64,000 nucleotides of DNA from Kordia sp039026955 (GTDB taxonomy: Bacteria > Bacteroidota > Bacteroidia > Flavobacteriales > Flavobacteriaceae): positions 1 through 64,000 of the forward strand of contig JBCCLH010000025.1 of assembly GCA_039026955.1 (NCBI GenBank), written 5' to 3'. Every line of letters begins with the position of its first letter. The stretch's first letter is position 1. A program made the position numbers and the translations under genes. Shown piece after piece: positions 1-8,295 of the stretch. The notes under the pieces are model-generated. The model was not told the DNA's origin, did no database searches, and saw nothing but the letters and a program-made list of their open reading frames with translations.

Positions 1-116
1 TGCCGCCTTATAGCCCTGACTTAAATCCAATAGAGAAAAAATGGGCACAAGCTAAAAGTATGAGACGAAAATTTGGATATACGCCTGATCAGCTATTTTT
101 TTATACAAAACTATGA
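1..116 (+). CDS. IS630-family transposase, C-terminal end (partial)
   Basis: The reading frame enters from the left edge and stops at 114-116. It encodes about 37 residues starting PPYSPDLNPIEKKW, the hallmark of the last catalytic block of IS630/Tc1-type DDE transposases, where the glutamate of NPIE is the third acidic metal ligand. The tail (SMRRKFGYTPDQLFFYTKL) is short. Only the 3' end is in the window, so whether the element is intact cannot be judged. I see no obvious terminal inverted repeat just downstream. Confidence 0.85.
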   Translation, partial: PPYSPDLNPIEKKWAQAKSMRRKFGYTPDQLFFYTKL

Positions 117-400
117 CGATTTATTTTGATTTAGCTATAGATTCAGTATCTATCGAGATCTGCTATGAAGTGTAGTAGTTCGTAAGTTAGCATAACTCAA
201 AATTCAACATGTAGCATTTAAAATTTAGCGTTTCCAGGTACTTCTCGATACATTTTTCTTCGTTTCACTTGAAAAACACTCGAAGTGACGTTTTTTCAAT
301 GTAACGATTTGATAATTTGAAAATGTATCAATGGTGATTTTGCTTCTATCACAAATATTATAATAATTTATACTTTTAGATTCCTAAACCAAAATCAAAA
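117..400. repeat. Intergenic repeat cluster after the transposase
   Basis: No gene is visible between the transposase and gpx. The stretch holds a partial TATCGAGATCTGCTATGA unit (about 145-168) and one complete palindromic unit (236-291) that opens with GTACTTCTCGATAC and closes with CACTCGAAGTGACG. Around 306-335 it holds words such as AATTTGAAAATGTATCAATG, which recur in most intergenic clusters of this window. Confidence 0.6.
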
Positions 401-637
401 CTTTTCTGTAAAATCATTTGCTTTTATAATAGAAATCGAAGTGACGTTTGAATTTCAATCTAATTCCGTACTTGATTCGGAATCCACTTTGAGCAACTAT
501 GGATTCCTGTCTATACAAGAATGACAAAAGAATAAAATAATTGATTCGTGTATTCGTGACAAAAAAATAAATCTCTCTGAATGAAAGGAAAAGCTCCTGA
601 TTCAAAGGTTTTCCATGAAAATGACGACTAAAATCGT

Positions 638-645
638 TATTTTTG
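638..645 (+). promoter_or_regulatory. Promoter -7 box for gpx
   Basis: TATTTTTG matches the Bacteroidetes -7 consensus TAnnTTTG. It lies 29 bp before the ATG at 675. An upstream in-frame ATG at 615 would lie ahead of this promoter, which supports 675 as the true start. No good TTG -33 box is seen. Confidence 0.5.
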
Positions 646-674
646 TAAAAAGAAAAGAAAGAAAAAATAGTGCT

Positions 675-1199
675 ATGAAACTTGTCAATCGCGCAAAACT
701 AAGCGCAACTACTGCCGAATTAGAAAGAACTTCTGTCTATGATATTGAGATCAACGATCTTCACGGAAATCCAATGTCGCTCTCAGAGTTTAAAGGAAAG
801 AAAATTTTATTTGTGAATGTGGCTTCCAAATGCGGATTCACCAAACAATACAAAGAACTCCAAGAACTCAGTGATACGTACAAAGATGAATTGGTTGTGA
901 TTGGTGCACCGTGCAATCAATTTGGACGACAAGAACCTGGAAATGCAGATCAAATTCAGGAATTCTGTGAAATTAATTTTGGAGTTACATTTCCACTCAC
1001 TGAAAAATTAGAAGTCAAAGGAAAAGACCAACATCCGCTGTATTCTTGGTTAACAAAAAAAGAAATGAATGGTAAAAAACGTTCCAGCGTCAAATGGAAT
1101 TTTCAAAAATATCTAGTAGACGAAAATGGCGAATTGGTGAATTATTACTATTCATTGACCAAACCGATGAGTAGTAAGATTACGAAGCATTTGGGTTGA
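675..1199 (+). CDS. Glutathione peroxidase family protein
   Basis: Thiol peroxidase of the Gpx family, 174 residues, the usual length. It reduces hydrogen peroxide or organic peroxides; non-selenium bacterial members mostly use thioredoxin rather than glutathione. The thioredoxin-like fold is recognisable, and the catalytic tetrad is visible as Cys53 (ASKCGFT), Gln82 (NQFGRQEP), Trp141 and Asn142 (VKWNFQKY). The peroxidatic residue is Cys, not selenocysteine. There is no signal peptide, so it is probably cytoplasmic. I chose the ATG at 675 because the in-frame start at 615 adds a basic 20-residue extension that overlaps a TAnnTTTG promoter. It stands alone between the IS remnant and a repeat cluster. 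Confidence 0.93.
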   Translation: MKLVNRAKLSATTAELERTSVYDIEINDLHGNPMSLSEFKGKKILFVNVASKCGFTKQYKELQELSDTYKDELVVIGAPCNQFGRQEPGNADQIQEFCEINFGVTFPLTEKLEVKGKDQHPLYSWLTKKEMNGKKRSSVKWNFQKYLVDENGELVNYYYSLTKPMSSKITKHLG

Positions 1200-1242
1200 T
1201 TTGGTAATTTGATAATGTGCTAATTTGAAAATGTACCAATAC

Positions 1243-1317
1243 TTATTTCAAAGATAAATCCTGCTTTGATTTAAACAGATTGCCACTCTCCAATCAAGTT
1301 GGAGATCGCAAAGACGT
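1243..1317. repeat. Intergenic repeat, CAGATTGCC/GCAAAGACG type
   Basis: The unit contains AACAGATTGCCACTC, the small hairpin CTCCAATC-AAG-TTGGAG and GATCGCAAAGACG. Related units occur at 13783-13843, 28453-28558, 28798-28862, 39251-39343 and 63913-63973. This matches a repeat style common between flavobacterial genes (GTCATTGCGAG...GGCAATCTG). Confidence 0.65.
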
Positions 1318-1479
1318 TTCGGAGATTTTGTCATTGAAATTTAACTCGAAATTGAATCTGAAATACCAAACGTCAGTTTGAGTATTTTTATATTGCGAAG
1401 CGAATATAAAAATGTATTGAGAACAGCTATGAATTCTTTTGGTTTATGAGTTTGAACCAATTCAAAATTCAACGTTTCA

Positions 1480-1740
1480 AAGTACTTCTCGATACTAAAT
1501 CTTTTCAAGATTTCACTCGAAGTGACGTTTGGTTTTTCTGCACGTCAGATCGAGTGGCGAATCGTAGATTCGTTGTATCGAGATCAGCTATGAAGTCAAA
1601 TAGTTTTCAGTCTTTATGTCAATTCAAAAATTCAGCGTTTCAAAGTACTTCTCGATATAATTTTCTATCTATCTCGTGAGCTATGCTCGGTATCTACGAT
1701 AATGCTCGACATGACAGAAAATCACTCGAAGTGACGTTTG
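1480..1740. repeat. Three palindromic TCGAGTG/TATCGAG repeat units
   Basis: Unit one (1480-1530) runs from AAGTACTTCTCGATAC to CACTCGAAGTGACG. Unit two (1542-1594) runs from CGTCAGATCGAGTG to TATCGAGATCAGCTATGAAG. Unit three (1638-1740) has the same ends as unit one but carries an inner block (GAGCTATGCTCGGTATCTACG) that recurs near 51930. An open frame at 1446-1679 is only repeat sequence read through. Confidence 0.65.
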
Positions 1741-2106
1741 TGTTTTGAAGTTAAAAAGTTTGGTCTTTGAAATAATAAAATTCAACATCAAACATTCAAA
1801 ATCAAAAAAAGTCTAATAGCGCGATCAAAGTGACACTTGTGCTTTGAAGTTGATAAGTTTATAATTTTAAGAATTTAGTTTTGAAAAAATTTAAAATTCA
1901 ACATCCAACATTTAAAAAATCTAACAGCGTGAATAGCGCGATCAAAGTGACGCTTGTGCTTTGAAGTTGAGAAGTTTAAGAATTTGGTTTTTGAAATAAT
2001 TTAAAATTTAACATCCAACATCCAACATCCAACATTTAAAAAGTCTAACAGCGCAAAAGCGCGATCTAACAGCGAAGCGGTCTAATGTCTAACAGCGATA
2101 GCGGTC
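1740..2106. repeat. Degenerate direct repeats of about 115 bp
   Basis: Two near-complete copies (about 1804-1913 and 1914-2038) share GCGCGATCAAAGTGAC, CTTGTGCTTTGAAGTTGA and ACATCCAACATTTAAAAA. Partial copies lie on each side (1740-1803 and 2039-2106). The second copy contains a short CATCCAA tandem run. The array ends about 10 bp before the proC stop codon. Confidence 0.6.
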
Positions 2107-2116
2107 TTAAAAAAGA

Positions 2117-2911
2117 CTACTTCTTCTGAATCGTCTCAATCGAAGTCTTAATTCCCTTAATCAATGATGAACTAAATCCTTGGTGTTCCATTTCGTTTAG
2201 TCCTGCAATCGTACAACCTTTTGGTGTGGTTACTTTGTCAATTTCTTCTTCTGGGTGATTGCCATTTTGAAGTAATAATTCGCTAGCACCTTTTACGGTT
2301 TGCGAGGCAATCTTCGTTGCCGTTTTCGCATCAAAGCCAATTTCAATTCCACCTTGAATCATTGCACGGATAAAACGCAATACATAGGCAATTCCGCAGG
2401 CACCAAGAACAGTTGCAGCATCCATCAAGCTTTCGTCGATTTCAATGGTTTCTCCCAAAGCGTCAAAAATAAATTTCGTCTTCGACATGTTTTCTGCGGA
2501 AGCGTTATGCGTTGCCAAACACGTAAGCGATTCGCCAATAGCCGCAGCTGTATTCGGCATGGCACGCACAATTTGAATGTCACTATCTATAGAGGCTTCA
2601 AGCTGTGTCAGAGAGAAATCACTTGCTACGGAAATAATTAAATGTTCTTTGGTAATATAGGGCGCGAGTTCTTTTAATACACTTTCAATGCGATAGGGTT
2701 TTAAAGCAAAAATTAAGGTTTTGGAATTTTGTACCGCTTGTACATTGTCTGAAGTGGTATGCACACCTTGCACTTTCAAATCAGCTAACAATTCAATTTT
2801 GTTGCGTGTTACATAAATTTGCGAAGGATTGTTGTGTTGTTTCAACAATCCTTGTGCAATCGATTTTCCTAAGTTTCCGCCACCGATAATGGCAATTGTA
2901 TCTTGATTCAT
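2117..2911 (-). CDS. proC: Pyrroline-5-carboxylate reductase
   Basis: Reduces 1-pyrroline-5-carboxylate to L-proline with NAD(P)H, the last step of proline synthesis in the cytoplasm. The N-terminal Rossmann motif is IIGGGNLGKSIAQGL, followed by the AMPNTAAAIGES segment typical of ProC and a helical C-terminal half with the VTTPKGCTIAGL signature. From the ATG at 2911 it has 264 residues, the normal size. An ATG six codons upstream would overlap the preceding gene. The chosen start lies one base after the stop codon of the KAS III-like gene, so the two are probably co-transcribed although their pathways are unrelated. Confidence 0.95.
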   Translation of the reverse strand: MNQDTIAIIGGGNLGKSIAQGLLKQHNNPSQIYVTRNKIELLADLKVQGVHTTSDNVQAVQNSKTLIFALKPYRIESVLKELAPYITKEHLIISVASDFSLTQLEASIDSDIQIVRAMPNTAAAIGESLTCLATHNASAENMSKTKFIFDALGETIEIDESLMDAATVLGACGIAYVLRFIRAMIQGGIEIGFDAKTATKIASQTVKGASELLLQNGNHPEEEIDKVTTPKGCTIAGLNEMEHQGFSSSLIKGIKTSIETIQKK

Positions 2912-2912
2912 G

Positions 2913-3971
2913 TCAATATTTATAAACAACCGCGTTGATGTTCATTCCGGCACCAACACTTGCAAACATAATAATGTCGCCTTTTTGAATATCTTGATTT
3001 TCAACTTTTCCTTTGGTTACCATGTCAAACAGCGTAGGAATTGTAGCAACCGAACTGTTGCCCAATTTATGAATATTCATTGGCATTATGCCTTCTGGAG
3101 CGTCTAAATTGTATAATTTGTAAAAACGCTGTACAATGGCTTCGTCCATTTTTTCATTGGCTTGATGAATGAATATTTTTTTCAAGTTTTTGATGTCAAT
3201 TCCACTTTTGTCCAAACAGGCTTTCATCGCCATCGGAACATTGGTCAATGCAAATTCATATATTTTACGACCGTACATTTTAATGTATCGTGTGTCTTTG
3301 CACAATTCCTGATTGTTCGATTTTCCAAAGTATAAATAATAGGCTTCATCATACGTGAAACTAGCGGTTTCATGGGCAATAATACCGCTTTCATCATCAG
3401 AAGCTTCTATCACAGTTGCACCTGCACCATCCGAGTAAATCATGGAATCACGATCGTGTTTGTCTACAACTCTTGATAAAGTTTCTCCGCCAATCACCAA
3501 ACATTTGTTTGCTATTCCCGACTTGATAAATGCATTCGCCTGAATCATTCCTTCTACCCAACCAGGACACCCAAAAAGAATGTCGTACGCTACACATTTT
3601 GGATTTTTGATGCGCAAACTGTGTTTCACTCTACTTGCCAAACTTGGTAAAATATCGCTTTGAATGGCATTGTGTTTTACATCGCCAAAGTTGTGTGCAA
3701 AAATAATATAATCTAATTCTTCGGGATTAATATTGGCATTGGCAATTGCTTTTTCAGCCGCAAAAAATGCCAAGTCAGAAGCCGTGTGATGATTTTTTGC
3801 ATATCTGCGTTCTCCAATTCCCGTAATAGACTTGAATTTTTTAATAATGACATTGGTATTTTGCTTAAACGGACTACCGTCATCATTTAGGAATTCGTGT
3901 TGGTGAAAGTTTTCATTTGTTTCAATTTCTGAAGGAATATAGCATCCTGTTCCAGTGATCTTAACGTTCAT
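2913..3971 (-). CDS. 3-oxoacyl-ACP synthase III family (FabH-like)
   Basis: Thiolase-fold condensing enzyme of the KAS III type, about 352 residues. Such enzymes condense an acyl-CoA with malonyl-ACP to start fatty acid synthesis, but divergent members make other acyl products. The catalytic triad is visible as Cys135 (LFGCPGW), His269 (FIHQAN) and Asn305 (HKLGNSSVATIP). It differs from canonical FabH in its longer N-terminal region, so the natural substrate is uncertain and a housekeeping FabH may lie elsewhere. An in-frame ATG at 3983 would add MNSC; I prefer 3971 because homologues begin near MNVKITGTG. A -7 box lies at 4001-4008. Confidence 0.9.
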   Translation of the reverse strand: MNVKITGTGCYIPSEIETNENFHQHEFLNDDGSPFKQNTNVIIKKFKSITGIGERRYAKNHHTASDLAFFAAEKAIANANINPEELDYIIFAHNFGDVKHNAIQSDILPSLASRVKHSLRIKNPKCVAYDILFGCPGWVEGMIQANAFIKSGIANKCLVIGGETLSRVVDKHDRDSMIYSDGAGATVIEASDDESGIIAHETASFTYDEAYYLYFGKSNNQELCKDTRYIKMYGRKIYEFALTNVPMAMKACLDKSGIDIKNLKKIFIHQANEKMDEAIVQRFYKLYNLDAPEGIMPMNIHKLGNSSVATIPTLFDMVTKGKVENQDIQKGDIIMFASVGAGMNINAVVYKY

Positions 3972-4000
3972 ACAGCTATTCATTATAGGGTTTAAGTCTA

Positions 4001-4008
4001 CAAAATTA
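4001..4008 (-). promoter_or_regulatory. Promoter -7 box for the KAS III-proC pair
   Basis: CAAAATTA on the plus strand reads TAATTTTG on the minus strand, a match to TAnnTTTG. It lies 18-30 bp before the possible start codons. No clear -33 TTG is seen. Confidence 0.4.
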
Positions 4009-4152
4009 ACGATTAAACTTGTCTGATTATTTGGGGAAAGTGTCTAAAAATTCATTTTTACGGATAATACATGCATTTGTTAATATTTTGAATTATTCGT
4101 AATAAAATTATTATAATACTGAGAATAATCTAACGCGATTTGTGAAGGATTC

Positions 4153-4185
4153 AAAAAAAAGGAGCGATTTTTAGAACGCTCCTTT
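4153..4185 (-). terminator. Rho-independent terminator of gcvP
   Basis: Read on the minus strand, AAAGGAGCG and CGCTCCTTT form a 9-bp stem around a loop of about 10 nt, followed by a run of eight T. It lies 30 bp after the gcvP stop codon. Confidence 0.85.
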
Positions 4186-4214
4186 GATGATTTTATGTGT
4201 TATTTTTTGAATGT

Positions 4215-7061
4215 TTATGCCTCTGCATATTCTTCAATTGGCGCGCAAGTACAGATTAAATTTCGATCTCCATACGCATCGTCTACACGACGGACTGTTG
4301 GCCAAAATTTATTGTCAGCAACATACGGTAATGGGAAGGCTGCTTTTTGACGTGAGTATGGAAAATCCCATTCGTCAGCCGTTAACATTGTGAGTGTATG
4401 TGGCGCGTTTTTCATTACATTGTTTGTATCACTTGCACTTGCTTCTGAGATTTCCTCGTAGATAGCTAACATTGCATCACAGAATCTGTCTAACTCAGGT
4501 AAGCTTTCACTTTCTGTTGGTTCAATCATGATGGTTCCTGCTACTGGGAACGATACCGTTGGCGCGTGGAATCCGTAATCCATCAAACGTTTTGCGATGT
4601 CGGTTACTTCAATTCCGTGCTGCTTGAACGGACGGCAATCAATGATCATTTCGTGCGCACAGCGTCCACGTTCGTTTGTATATAAAATATCATATTGACC
4701 TTCCAAACGTCCTTTGATATAGTTTGCATTCAAGATGGCATATTCCGTTGCTTCGGTCAATCCTCTTGAACCTAACATTGTGATGTATCCGTAGGAGATT
4801 AAACATACCAAAGCACTTCCCCAAGGCGCCGCTGAAATCGCAGTAATCGCTTGATCGCCTCCTGTTTCAATTACAGGATTGCTTGGTAAGAATGGTGTTA
4901 AGTGTGCTGCCACGCAAATTGGTCCTACACCTGGTCCGCCGCCACCGTGTGGAATGGCAAATGTTTTGTGTAAGTTTAAGTGACATACATCCGCACCAAT
5001 TGTTGCAGGATTTGTCAATCCTACTTGAGCGTTCATGTTGGCACCATCCATATATACTTGTCCACCGTTATCGTGGATGATTTGTGTAATTTCTTTAATC
5101 GTAGCTTCAAATACGCCGTGTGTTGATGGATAGGTTACCATCAAAGCGGCTAGGTTGTCTTTGTGAAGCAGTGCTTTTTCGCGTAAATCATCAATATCGA
5201 TGTTTCCATCTTCGGATGTTTTGGTTACAACTACTTTCATTCCTGCCATCACCGCACTTGCTGGATTGGTTCCATGGGCAGACGAAGGAATTAAACAGAT
5301 GTTTCTATGTGTATCACCTCTTGATTCATGATAGGCTCTGATCACCATCAATCCTGCAAATTCTCCTTGCGCACCAGAGTTTGGTTGCAATGAAGTTCCT
5401 GCGAAACCAGTTACCACATTTAGTTGGTGAATCAATTCTTTTAATAAGATTTGATAACCTTCTGCTTGCTCTACTGGGACAAAAGGGTGAATGTTATTCC
5501 ACTGTGGTGAACTCAACGATAACATTTCCGCTGCAGCGTTTAATTTCATCGTACAAGAACCTAAAGAGATCATGGAGTGATTTAGTGATAAATCTTTACG
5601 CTCTAGTTTCTTGATGTAACGCATCATTTCCGTTTCAGAATGATAGCTGCTGAAGACATCTGCTTCCATAAACGTCGTTTCACGCGCTACTGATGGAAGT
5701 ATTTTAGAAGTGTCAGCCTGTACCAATTCGATGGTTTCTTTTTCAATAGAAGCTGCAAAGATGAATACAATGTCGTGTAAATCGCGCGCAGTTGTGGATT
5801 CGTTGAGTGAGATTCCTACTGTTTCTTCATCGATGTACAAGAAGTTTACTTCGTTGTGTTCTGCAATTTCTTTGACTTTTTTAGTATTAGCTTTTACGAC
5901 AATTGTATCAAAGAAAGCTGTATTCGTTTGCTCGAAACCTAATGCTTCAAGTGTATTTGCTAAAGTAACTGTGTTTTTGTGGACTTTATTTGCGATGTAA
6001 CGCAATCCGTCTGGTCCATGATATACTGCGTACATTCCAGCCATAACCGCTAATAATACTTGTGCTGTACAAATATTAGACGTTGCTTTGTCTCTTTTGA
6101 TATGTTGCTCACGTGTTTGTAACGCCATACGCAATGCACGATTTCCGTCCGTATCTTTCGTCACTCCGATGATACGTCCTGGAATATTACGTTTGTAGGC
6201 TTCTTTCGTTGCGAAAAATGCTGCGTGTGGTCCTCCATATCCTAAAGGAATTCCGAAACGTTGTGTCGTTCCCACAACCACATCCATACCAAAGCTTCCT
6301 GGCGATTCTAACAATACTAAACTTAAAATATCTGCAGCAACCGCTACTTTGATATCATTTTCATTCGCTTTTTCTGTGAACGCTCTGTAATCAAATATTT
6401 GTCCGTATTTCCCTGGATATTGTAGTAAAGCTCCAAAGTATTCTGATGAGAAATCAAACGTCGTATGATCTCCGATAACTAATTCAATTCCGATAGGAAT
6501 GGCGCGTGTTTTCAATAAAGAAAGAGTTTGCGGCATTAGTTCTTCCGAAACAAAAAACTTCACCACATTTCCTTTTTTCTGCGCTCTTGATCGTACCCCA
6601 AATAGCATCGTCATTGCTTCTGCGGCAGCGGTACTTTCATCCAATAAAGAGGCATTGGCGATTTCCATTCCAGTCAATTCTGTGATGACCGTTTGGTAAT
6701 TTAACAACGCTTCTAATCTTCCTTGCGCAATTTCCGCTTGGTAGGGCGTGTAAGCAGTATACCAACCTGGATTTTCAAGAATGTTGCGTTGAATTACTGG
6801 TGGCGTCACCGCTTCATGATATCCCAATCCGATGTAAGATTTAAAAATTTTATTGTGGCCTGCAAGATGTTGCATGTGGGCTAAAAATTCGTTTTCGCTT
6901 AATCCTTCCGGAAGCGCTAATGCTTCTCTTAAACGAATTCCATCTGGAATGGTTTCATCCATCAATTGGGCAACAGAATCAACTCCGATGGTTTGTAACA
7001 TGTAAGGAATATTTTTTGTACGAATTCCGTTATGTCTCAATGAAAAAGAATCAGTTCTCAT
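4215..7061 (-). CDS. gcvP: Glycine dehydrogenase (decarboxylating), P-protein
   Basis: P-protein of the glycine cleavage system. It decarboxylates glycine with pyridoxal phosphate and passes the aminomethyl group to the lipoyl arm of GcvH. With 948 residues it is the long single-chain form with N- and C-terminal halves fused. The PLP lysine is Lys699 in NLHKTFAIPHGGGGPG, and the glycine-rich loop that follows is intact. The ATG at 7061 begins MRTDSFSLRHNGIR, as in homologues; a longer frame to 7106 would overlap the promoter at 7104-7111. The gcvT and gcvH genes are not in the window, so the subunits are scattered in this genome. It is monocistronic with a strong terminator. Confidence 0.97.
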   Translation of the reverse strand: MRTDSFSLRHNGIRTKNIPYMLQTIGVDSVAQLMDETIPDGIRLREALALPEGLSENEFLAHMQHLAGHNKIFKSYIGLGYHEAVTPPVIQRNILENPGWYTAYTPYQAEIAQGRLEALLNYQTVITELTGMEIANASLLDESTAAAEAMTMLFGVRSRAQKKGNVVKFFVSEELMPQTLSLLKTRAIPIGIELVIGDHTTFDFSSEYFGALLQYPGKYGQIFDYRAFTEKANENDIKVAVAADILSLVLLESPGSFGMDVVVGTTQRFGIPLGYGGPHAAFFATKEAYKRNIPGRIIGVTKDTDGNRALRMALQTREQHIKRDKATSNICTAQVLLAVMAGMYAVYHGPDGLRYIANKVHKNTVTLANTLEALGFEQTNTAFFDTIVVKANTKKVKEIAEHNEVNFLYIDEETVGISLNESTTARDLHDIVFIFAASIEKETIELVQADTSKILPSVARETTFMEADVFSSYHSETEMMRYIKKLERKDLSLNHSMISLGSCTMKLNAAAEMLSLSSPQWNNIHPFVPVEQAEGYQILLKELIHQLNVVTGFAGTSLQPNSGAQGEFAGLMVIRAYHESRGDTHRNICLIPSSAHGTNPASAVMAGMKVVVTKTSEDGNIDIDDLREKALLHKDNLAALMVTYPSTHGVFEATIKEITQIIHDNGGQVYMDGANMNAQVGLTNPATIGADVCHLNLHKTFAIPHGGGGPGVGPICVAAHLTPFLPSNPVIETGGDQAITAISAAPWGSALVCLISYGYITMLGSRGLTEATEYAILNANYIKGRLEGQYDILYTNERGRCAHEMIIDCRPFKQHGIEVTDIAKRLMDYGFHAPTVSFPVAGTIMIEPTESESLPELDRFCDAMLAIYEEISEASASDTNNVMKNAPHTLTMLTADEWDFPYSRQKAAFPLPYVADNKFWPTVRRVDDAYGDRNLICTCAPIEEYAEA

Positions 7062-7103
7062 CAGCTTTATTTTTTCTTTTTTGATAGTTGTGCTTATGGC
7101 ATG

Positions 7104-7136
7104 CAAAAATACAACTAAAAAATCACTTCTTTACAA
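7104..7136 (-). promoter_or_regulatory. Promoter of gcvP
   Basis: On the minus strand TATTTTTG (7111-7104) matches TAnnTTTG, with a TTG (7136-7134) 22 bp upstream. The transcript would start near 7099 and give a leader of about 38 nt, which agrees with the ATG at 7061. Confidence 0.55.
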
Positions 7137-7177
7137 TTTTCTAACGTTGTGAATATGGAAAGTTTTTAACGAAAAAG

Positions 7178-7206
7178 TTGGGTTATGAACAGTTTGGCTA
7201 TTTTTG
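7178..7206 (+). promoter_or_regulatory. Promoter of the UbiA-like gene, very close to the ATG
   Basis: TTG at 7178-7180 and TATTTTTG at 7199-7206 are 18 bp apart, a good Bacteroidetes promoter. Only four bases (TTTA) separate the -7 box from the ATG at 7211, so the transcript would be leaderless or nearly so. Confidence 0.5.
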
Positions 7207-7210
7207 TTTA

Positions 7211-8026
7211 ATGAATATCTTAAAAAAGCTTTTCAATTTTTACTTAGATAGCAGTATTCATATAGGTTTGAGCGTATATGCGTTAACGTATTGTACGCTG
7301 TTTTTGTTTAACGTACCGTATGAGGAAGCTGTGTTATATTTCACATTTTATGGTACGATTGTGACGTATAATTTTATAAAATATGGAAGCTCCGCCAAGC
7401 AATACTTTTTTGTCGCCTCAAAATATTTGAAATTTATACAATTGTTGAGTTTTGTATGCTTTATTTTAGCAGCATATTATGCTTATCAATTACAAGTTAC
7501 GACTTTGTTAGTTGCCGTTGGTTTGTGCTTTTTATCTTCTTTGTATATTATTCCTTTTTTACCTGGACAAAGAAACTTGCGAACATTGGCAGGCTTTAAA
7601 ATTTCGATTGTTGCTTTGTGTTGGACAGGCGTAACAGTGTTGTTGCCGCTGCTAAATGCTGATGTTGCACTTACAGATACAAACGTGCTTTTATGCTGTT
7701 TTCAACGCTTTATATTCGTATTGATTTTGATGATTCCTTTTGAGATTAGTGATTTGTCCTATGATGCAGAAGGACTCGGAACGTTGCCGCAGCGTATTGG
7801 AATTTTACGCACCAAACAGTTAGCGTATGTTTGGGTTTTCTTGTTTGTGGCACTTGACTATTTGATCAGAGATGCGTTCTCTGTATCATTTTTTGTGACT
7901 GTTGGAATTAGTATTTTATCAACGTTTTGTATTTGGCAATCGCGCATAAAAAAATCGAAATACTTTACCGCTTTCTGGGTGGAAAGTATCCCGATCCTAT
8001 GGTGTGTACTTTTATTACTCGTGTAA
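7211..8026 (+). CDS. UbiA-like prenyltransferase family membrane protein
   Basis: Polytopic inner-membrane protein of 271 residues with about eight hydrophobic segments. The region FEISDLSYDAEGLGTLPQRIG resembles the second aspartate-rich motif of UbiA prenyltransferases (D-x3-D followed by TLP-x-R-x-G). The first aspartate-rich motif (NDxxD) is not present; the equivalent loop reads TYNFIKYG. It may therefore be a diverged or non-canonical family member, and its substrate is unknown. I chose the ATG at 7211 over 7178, which lies inside the promoter. Its stop codon abuts the stop codon of the convergent gene at 8027 with no base between. Confidence 0.6.
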   Translation: MNILKKLFNFYLDSSIHIGLSVYALTYCTLFLFNVPYEEAVLYFTFYGTIVTYNFIKYGSSAKQYFFVASKYLKFIQLLSFVCFILAAYYAYQLQVTTLLVAVGLCFLSSLYIIPFLPGQRNLRTLAGFKISIVALCWTGVTVLLPLLNADVALTDTNVLLCCFQRFIFVLILMIPFEISDLSYDAEGLGTLPQRIGILRTKQLAYVWVFLFVALDYLIRDAFSVSFFVTVGISILSTFCIWQSRIKKSKYFTAFWVESIPILWCVLLLLV

Positions 8027-8284
8027 TTAGTATTTGCTCATTTCTTCCTGCAATCGGCGTTGCATTTCATCTTTCTTGTTTTGTTCAATGGAGTCAATAT
8101 TGGATTTCTTGACGAGTTTTGTCAGCTTATTGTTATTGCTGGAATATGCTCTTGTAATCCGACACCAAGACAATCTCACGTTCAGTTTTACTTTTTCCCA
8201 GAAGCTAGCTTCTCCGTACTGCGACTTATCGCAGATGTGTTTGGCTTCCTCACAGGATATAAAAAATTTAAATTTTGTACTCAT
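8027..8284 (-). CDS. Small protein paired with the ECF sigma factor (degenerate anti-sigma-like)
   Basis: An 85-residue soluble protein, 11 bp downstream of the ECF sigma gene and surely in its operon. The N-terminus (FKFFISCEEAKHICDKSQYGEASFWEKVKLN) belongs to a small family often found behind ECF sigma genes in Flavobacteriia. I recall those members as having a HLxxCxxC zinc-finger-like stretch, as in zinc-containing anti-sigma factors. Here the same place reads RLSWCRITR, so the histidine and the second cysteine are missing. Cys11 and Cys18 remain. There is no membrane segment, so it would not act as a membrane-anchored anti-sigma factor. The function is inferred from context only. Confidence 0.7.
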   Translation of the reverse strand: MSTKFKFFISCEEAKHICDKSQYGEASFWEKVKLNVRLSWCRITRAYSSNNNKLTKLVKKSNIDSIEQNKKDEMQRRLQEEMSKY

Positions 8285-8295
8285 TTATGTTATTA

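Noticed and set aside
1446..1679. Open frame of 77 codons
   Set aside because: It consists of palindromic intergenic repeat units in translation.
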